Made by a program: the position numbers and the translations under genes. From Facklamia sp050409585 (GTDB lineage: Bacteria; Bacillota; Bacilli; Lactobacillales; Aerococcaceae), in the NCBI RefSeq assembly GCF_050409585.1, contig NZ_JBNUPE010000022.1:1-18449 (forward strand): DNA of 18,449 nucleotides, read 5' to 3'. The notes under the pieces are model-generated. The model was not told where the DNA came from. It was given only the letters and a program-made list of their open reading frames with translations, and ran no database searches. Positions 14,309-18,449 of this stretch are shown here, one piece after another. How positions within the stretch are numbered: the first letter of the stretch is position 1; every line of letters starts with the position of its first letter.

Positions 14309-14668
14309 AAGTTTTATTATTAACAAGTAATAATTATAAAAATGAAAGATATTAAACGCATTACTGTGATTCTCAACCACGTTTAAAAAATATAGATAAT
14401 ACTATTATTGTTATAAAGTTGAATTGAAGATCGATCTGCTTAGGATCAGATTACATATAGGATAAACATAGAAGTTCAGAAAAATAATACTTGGATATGA
14501 ACTTTATTGTAAGGCAACCCTTTTAAAAAACTTAGTATAGAAAAGATGTGTAAAACTCCCAACTTATTACATAAATATAAAGGAATGAGGTAGCCATAAT
14601 TTTTTTACTTTAAATTGATATATAATACAACCTATTTATAAATAAAATAATAATTATATAGCATTTGT
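14309..14668 (+). other. AT-rich intergenic stretch without a recognisable gene
   Basis: No coding frame of useful length and no RNA gene was recognised. An inverted repeat AAGTTCA (14472-14478) / TGAACTT (14498-14504) encloses 19 bp, and ATCTG/CAGAT pairs lie around 14435-14452. A 14-codon frame at about 14342 (MKDIKRITVILNHV) has no ribosome binding site and is not called. The base composition is more AT-rich than the flanking operons. It could hold decayed sequence or regulatory DNA for the surface protein gene. Confidence 0.6.
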
Positions 14669-14696
14669 TTGACTAAATCAAGGCGAATATTATAAT
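14669..14696 (+). promoter_or_regulatory. Promoter of the Rib surface protein gene
   Basis: TTGACT (14669-14674) and a perfect TATAAT (14691-14696) are 16 bp apart. The start near 14703 gives a leader of about 66 nt. A second TATACT at 14718-14723 lacks a well-placed -35. This is among the best promoter matches of the window. Confidence 0.75.
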
Positions 14697-14768
14697 ATGT
14701 TCTTATAGTATTGTCGCTATACTTTAGAAAAGATGTCGCAATATTAAATTTTTTTTAGGAGTGATATT

Positions 14769-17700
14769 GTGGTCGGTAAGAATAATAAATTTTTGAAACA
14801 GAGGAAGTTTTCTAATAAAGATAACAAATATGCAATAAGAAAGTTTGCATTTGGATCTTGTTCTGTTTTAATCGCATCTTTTTTCATATTTGCAGGTGTA
14901 GGTCAAGATAGTGTTTATGCACAAAATATTACAGAAGAAACCTCAACAAGCGCGACGACAGAAGAAACAGCAGATAATTCATTAAACGAACAAAACGATT
15001 TAAACGAAGTAGTCACTTCTGAATTAACAAATAGTTCAGAAGATAAGATAACTAATGAAGAACTAGTTACCACTGAAGAAGTTATGACCTCAGAGGAAGC
15101 AACAGTCACAGGTGATGATACCACATTAAATGAACTTTCAAATGATGAATTAGAAGCGGAAAATACCGCTAAAAATGCAGCATTAGAAGCTGCTTTGGCT
15201 GCAAAAGAAGCTTCTAATGCTGCCGAAAAAGCTTCTGAAGCGACGAGTGTTATAGAAGCAGAAACCGCAGCGAACGAAGCTATTTCAGCTTTAAATAATG
15301 CTAAGGCAGAAGCAGGGATAGCCATCGAGGCAGCAAATATTGCTGGAACTACAAAAGCTTTAGCATTAGCAAAAGAAGCGAAAATCTCAGCAAAAGAAGC
15401 GGAAATCTCAGCAAATAAGGCTAAGTCTATAGTAGCGTCTATAAAAGAAGAAAAAGCTACAAACTTAGAAGCGAATAAAACTAGTTTAGAAGAAATAACA
15501 AGTAGTATAGAAAACGAAACATTAGCGAATGAAAGTAGAACCTCTAATTCAGAGGCGACATCAATTAATGCACCTCAAGATAAAGCTTTATCTGCTCCGG
15601 AATCTTTTGCTACTTTAGCGAATCTTTTACCTGCTGATCAGAATGTGATCAGTATTGAAAACAAAATGTTAGATGGAGAATTTAATCTCAAATATCTAAA
15701 ACACCATTTAAATGGTAGAACTTACGTAGATAATGCAGGAAATACAGGGATATATGATGGGGATAAAGAACTCATTAAATCCCAAGATAACCATCAGGTT
15801 AATGACAAACATTTGATTAATAATCAAGACTATCTAGTTGGGAACGTACCTTTATATATGCAATGGATGGATAGAGATGGTACTTTGTCACCTATTTATA
15901 CATTTAAATCCAATGATAATGGTTATTTTGCAGTGAATCCAGGGATATTTAAAGTGGTCAATCCTGATGGAACAACAACGGACCACGAATTTCTTGGTAA
16001 GCAGTTAGAAACTGTATTATATTCAGCTTTTAAATATCGAATTTGGGCAGATCAAGATTGGTTAGTCAATAATAAGTATGATAATGTTCAAACAAGTAAT
16101 GGTAACCCTGGACAATGGGGAGGTTATAGTCAGGGAATTAATGGTATATGGACACCAATTCTTCAAGATGTGGCAACGATGCAGATTCAAGATGTTGCTG
16201 TCGTTTTACAACCTAAAGATCAATTGACTCAGCATAATAAAGAAAAAGTAGTCGAAATTGATAAATTAGTAGGGGATATCAATCATGCAAATTACGCTAA
16301 TGATAAGACAATTGTAGGAAATGTTTATTGGGAGGCAGATTATGCACCAGGAATCACCTCACAATATCCAGCCTATGAAGAAAAAACAGGTGATAAATTT
16401 GCTGAGGATATGACGGTTTATCTAACTATCCAAGATGTTTTGAATCCTAATAATAAGGTTACCTATAAGACAAAGACCAATCAATTTGGTGATTTTAAGT
16501 TCGATATAGCTAATGTAAGAGAGATGTTAGGAATTAAGCAAAGAAAAAATGCGTCTCTATGGCATCAAGTGATCATGAATATGTCGGTAGCTGATTCGCA
16601 AGGAAATCAGTTTGGTAAAGAAGTTTCTGTTTTTTCTAACTCCACTTTAGATGGACAATTCTATAATGGGAAAAACCTTAAATACGACACAGGGGGTCTT
16701 GATGCATCTGACTTTATCCTCGTTTCAAGATATGATTCTGAATTTAGGGACTTCTCGACTTCAAGCAAGCCGACAACAGCCTTGTTATATTCTCAAACGA
16801 ATTCTTCTGGAAGGGATGAATTCAAAGGAGCTGGTTTCCAATTTGTACTAAGAAATACTATTCCAACAATAGACATTACTAATTATGATTCAACCGATAA
16901 TTATGCAGCACCTGGCAATAAAGCGAATGCTGTTGTTACTGGAGCTGTGCCTGATGTTGAGTATATCGTTCGTTGGTATGAAGTTCCTGAAGATCCTACG
17001 AAATCTCCAAAATTAGTTCTTGAAGGAACCCCTTTTACTGTTGCAGCAAATGGAGTTTTCCCAGATCAAGCATTTGATGTACCTGCTAATTTGCCACGAG
17101 AAACAATGTATATTGCTCAATTAGAAACAGTAAATACGGGAAATATAATAGCGATTGATAATTTTTATGCGAGGTTAAAAAATGAAGCAGATACATTTGC
17201 TCCCGTTGCAACTGTTGAGAATATCAAAGTGGGAGAAACAGTTAACTTAATCGATAATGTGACTGTTCCTAACTATGATGGAAAACCAACATTTGAGGAT
17301 ATTACTCCTTTAGGTTCGATAGATAATACAAAACCTGGGGAATATACGGGTACGGTCAAAGTAACCTACCAAGACGGAAGTTCTGAAACTATTCAAGTAC
17401 CTGTAGTGGTAACCGCTGTAGACGTTCCTCATGATTCAATTTATGAACCGAATGTAACTCCGGAGATAATTAAAGTAGGAGATACGATTGATTTAGCAGA
17501 TAACGTAACTGTTCCAAACTATGTGCAGGATCCAAAGCATAGCGGTGTCCCTCTTTTTGAGGATGTGACGCCAGATGGAGTGATTGATAATACAACTCCT
17601 GGAGAATATACGGGTAAAGTTAAAGTGACTTATCCAGATAATACATTTGAAATTGTTGATGTGCCAGTGACTGTAATCGATAAAAAATCCGATGTATATG

Positions 17701-18449
17701 ATCCAATGGTGGTACCAGAAGTAATTGAAATTGGACAAACTCCTAATTTAATAGATAATGTGACTGTTCCTTCATATATTCAAGATTCAAAATATCCAGG
17801 TGTCCCTACTTTTGAGGATGTGACGCCAGATGGAGTGATTGATAATACAACTCCTGGAGAATATACAGGTAAAGTTAGAGTAACTTATCCAGACGGAACA
17901 TCCGAAATTGTTGATGTACCTGTTACCGTAAAAACTCCGGAAGCTTCACAAGCAGATGTTTTCGTTCCTCAAGTAACTCCTGAAATTATTGGGATAGGAG
18001 GAACACCCGATTTATTAGATAATGTTAGCATTCCAGATTATGTAGTGAATCCAAAATATCCTGGAGATATAATTTTTGAAGATGTGACTCCAGCTGGAAC
18101 CATCGATAATACAACACCTGGCGGCTATATTGGACTTGTTAAAGTGACTTATCCAGATGGATCAATGGAAATCATCCAGGTACCGGTGACGGTGACTGCG
18201 CCAGAGATCCCTCAAAAAGAAGATTACGATCCAACGGTTAAGCCAGAGATCGTAGAAGTAGATGGCATCGTTGATTTAACCGACAACGTAATAGTTCCAG
18301 ATTATGTAGAGGATCCAGATCATCCAGGTGTACCAAGCTTTAAGGATGTGACACCAGCTGGACAAATTGATCCAAGCACACCAGGTAAGTATACAGGTCT
18401 AGTGGAAGTCACTTATCCTGATGGTTCTAAAGAAATAGTTACCGTACCG
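14769..18449 (+). CDS. Large YSIRK-type cell-wall surface protein with Rib repeats (3' end outside window)
   Basis: An open frame of 1227 codons runs without a stop to the window edge. The start is GTG at 14769, 7 nt after AGGAG (14757-14761); no ATG fits. Residues 1-51 form a YSIRK-type signal peptide, YAIRKFAFGSCSVL at 21-34, with likely cleavage after VYA (51). YSIRK signals direct secretion to the division septum and usually accompany a C-terminal LPxTG sorting signal, which would lie beyond the window. Next come a Ser/Thr/Glu-rich part (52-125), an Ala/Glu/Lys-rich coiled-coil (about 126-255), and a globular region (about 275-805) that I do not recognise, with a Trp-rich patch near 418-482. 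From 808 onward come Rib/alpha-type repeats (FEDVTP...IDNTTPGEYTG...VTYPDG). Likely role: adhesin or stalk protein, by analogy with Rib and Esp proteins. The ligand is unknown. Confidence 0.93.
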   Translation, partial: MVGKNNKFLKQRKFSNKDNKYAIRKFAFGSCSVLIASFFIFAGVGQDSVYAQNITEETSTSATTEETADNSLNEQNDLNEVVTSELTNSSEDKITNEELVTTEEVMTSEEATVTGDDTTLNELSNDELEAENTAKNAALEAALAAKEASNAAEKASEATSVIEAETAANEAISALNNAKAEAGIAIEAANIAGTTKALALAKEAKISAKEAEISANKAKSIVASIKEEKATNLEANKTSLEEITSSIENETLANESRTSNSEATSINAPQDKALSAPESFATLANLLPADQNVISIENKMLDGEFNLKYLKHHLNGRTYVDNAGNTGIYDGDKELIKSQDNHQVNDKHLINNQDYLVGNVPLYMQWMDRDGTLSPIYTFKSNDNGYFAVNPGIFKVVNPDGTTTDHEFLGKQLETVLYSAFKYRIWADQDWLVNNKYDNVQTSNGNPGQWGGYSQGINGIWTPILQDVATMQIQDVAVVLQPKDQLTQHNKEKVVEIDKLVGDINHANYANDKTIVGNVYWEADYAPGITSQYPAYEEKTGDKFAEDMTVYLTIQDVLNPNNKVTYKTKTNQFGDFKFDIANVREMLGIKQRKNASLWHQVIMNMSVADSQGNQFGKEVSVFSNSTLDGQFYNGKNLKYDTGGLDASDFILVSRYDSEFRDFSTSSKPTTALLYSQTNSSGRDEFKGAGFQFVLRNTIPTIDITNYDSTDNYAAPGNKANAVVTGAVPDVEYIVRWYEVPEDPTKSPKLVLEGTPFTVAANGVFPDQAFDVPANLPRETMYIAQLETVNTGNIIAIDNFYARLKNEADTFAPVATVENIKVGETVNLIDNVTVPNYDGKPTFEDITPLGSIDNTKPGEYTGTVKVTYQDGSSETIQVPVVVTAVDVPHDSIYEPNVTPEIIKVGDTIDLADNVTVPNYVQDPKHSGVPLFEDVTPDGVIDNTTPGEYTGKVKVTYPDNTFEIVDVPVTVIDKKSDVYDPMVVPEVIEIGQTPNLIDNVTVPSYIQDSKYPGVPTFEDVTPDGVIDNTTPGEYTGKVRVTYPDGTSEIVDVPVTVKTPEASQADVFVPQVTPEIIGIGGTPDLLDNVSIPDYVVNPKYPGDIIFEDVTPAGTIDNTTPGGYIGLVKVTYPDGSMEIIQVPVTVTAPEIPQKEDYDPTVKPEIVEVDGIVDLTDNVIVPDYVEDPDHPGVPSFKDVTPAGQIDPSTPGKYTGLVEVTYPDGSKEIVTVP
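15369..15431 (+). repeat. Tandem 21-bp heptad repeats in the coiled-coil region
   Basis: Three consecutive 21-nt units encode AKEAKIS, AKEAEIS and the diverged ANKAKSI. The first two differ by one base. Each unit is one coiled-coil heptad, so the stalk could have lengthened here by slippage. Confidence 0.75.
17190..18449 (+). repeat. Array of at least five Rib/long-Rib repeats
   Basis: Units begin at 17190, 17433, 17691, 17955 and 18219 and code for 81, 86, 88, 88 and at least 77 residues. Each contains a DNVTVP strand, F(E/K)DVTP (DITP in unit 1), IDNTTPG and VTYPDG. Unit 1 is short (NYDGKPTF); units 2-5 carry an insertion of about six residues (such as YVQDPKHSGVP), as in long Rib domains. 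The array runs off the window, so the full number is unknown. Confidence 0.9.

Noticed and set aside
14342..14386. 14-codon frame MKDIKRITVILNHV in the intergenic stretch
   Set aside because: No ribosome binding site or promoter; too short to support as a peptide gene or transposase remnant.
14915..15325. 136-codon antisense frame rich in Ser, Ala and Val
   Set aside because: It is the mirror of the Ala/Glu/Ser-rich coiled-coil codons of the surface protein; repetitive codons leave the opposite strand open. No start signals are present.
16651..16851. 66-codon plus-strand frame inside the surface protein gene
   Set aside because: It is out of frame with the continuous 1227-codon reading frame and has no ribosome binding site.
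17493..17738. 81-codon antisense frame in the Rib array
   Set aside because: It is a by-product of the repeated codons on the other strand and has low-complexity His/Trp/Ile content.
1..18449. CRISPR array, insertion sequence, tRNA, rRNA or riboswitch
   Set aside because: No regularly spaced direct repeats, no transposase or terminal inverted repeats, and no recognisable RNA fold were seen. The only long repeats are inside the surface protein gene.

Overview
The window looks like chromosome of a low-GC Gram-positive bacterium of the order Lactobacillales. The reasons are AT-rich DNA, strong AGGAGG-type ribosome binding sites, a CtsR box at clpP, the cggR-gapA-pgk-tpiA-gpmI-eno glycolytic cluster next to clpP, and a YSIRK-type surface protein with Rib repeats. 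The Aerococcaceae or Carnobacteriaceae would fit, but I cannot fix genus or species from sequence alone. All genes I can support lie on the + strand.

Layout. (1) 292-3912: a two-component/ABC module of lantibiotic-resistance type: OmpR-family response regulator, LanF-like ATPase with an E-loop, ABC-2 permease, and a histidine kinase with one membrane segment. A TCT-N8-TCT-N8-TCT array precedes the ATPase promoter. (2) 3952-4688: clpP under a CtsR-type operator, closed by a terminator. (3) 4740-5779: an sdpR-sdpI autorepressor/immunity pair without a visible sdpC toxin gene. (4) 5895-13064: the glycolytic operon, covering every step from glyceraldehyde-3-phosphate to phosphoenolpyruvate plus triose-phosphate isomerase. 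It has an internal terminator after gapA, a candidate extra promoter before eno, and a terminator after eno. (5) 13110-14308: a MarR regulator and nitroreductase operon with palindromic half-sites at its promoter, closed by a hairpin with a perfect 20-bp stem. (6) 14309-14768: an AT-rich stretch without a gene, ending in a strong promoter. (7) 14769 to the window edge: the first 1227 codons of a large cell-wall protein starting at GTG. It has a YSIRK-type signal peptide, an Ala-rich coiled-coil, an unrecognised globular region of about 500 residues and at least five Rib repeats.

How the parts fit. The core is house-keeping: proteolysis under heat-shock control and lower glycolysis under its own regulator. 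Around and between these lie envelope-defence and surface genes: the LanFEG-like transporter with its sensor, the SdpI immunity protein, and the Rib adhesin. No mobile element, CRISPR array, tRNA or rRNA was seen.
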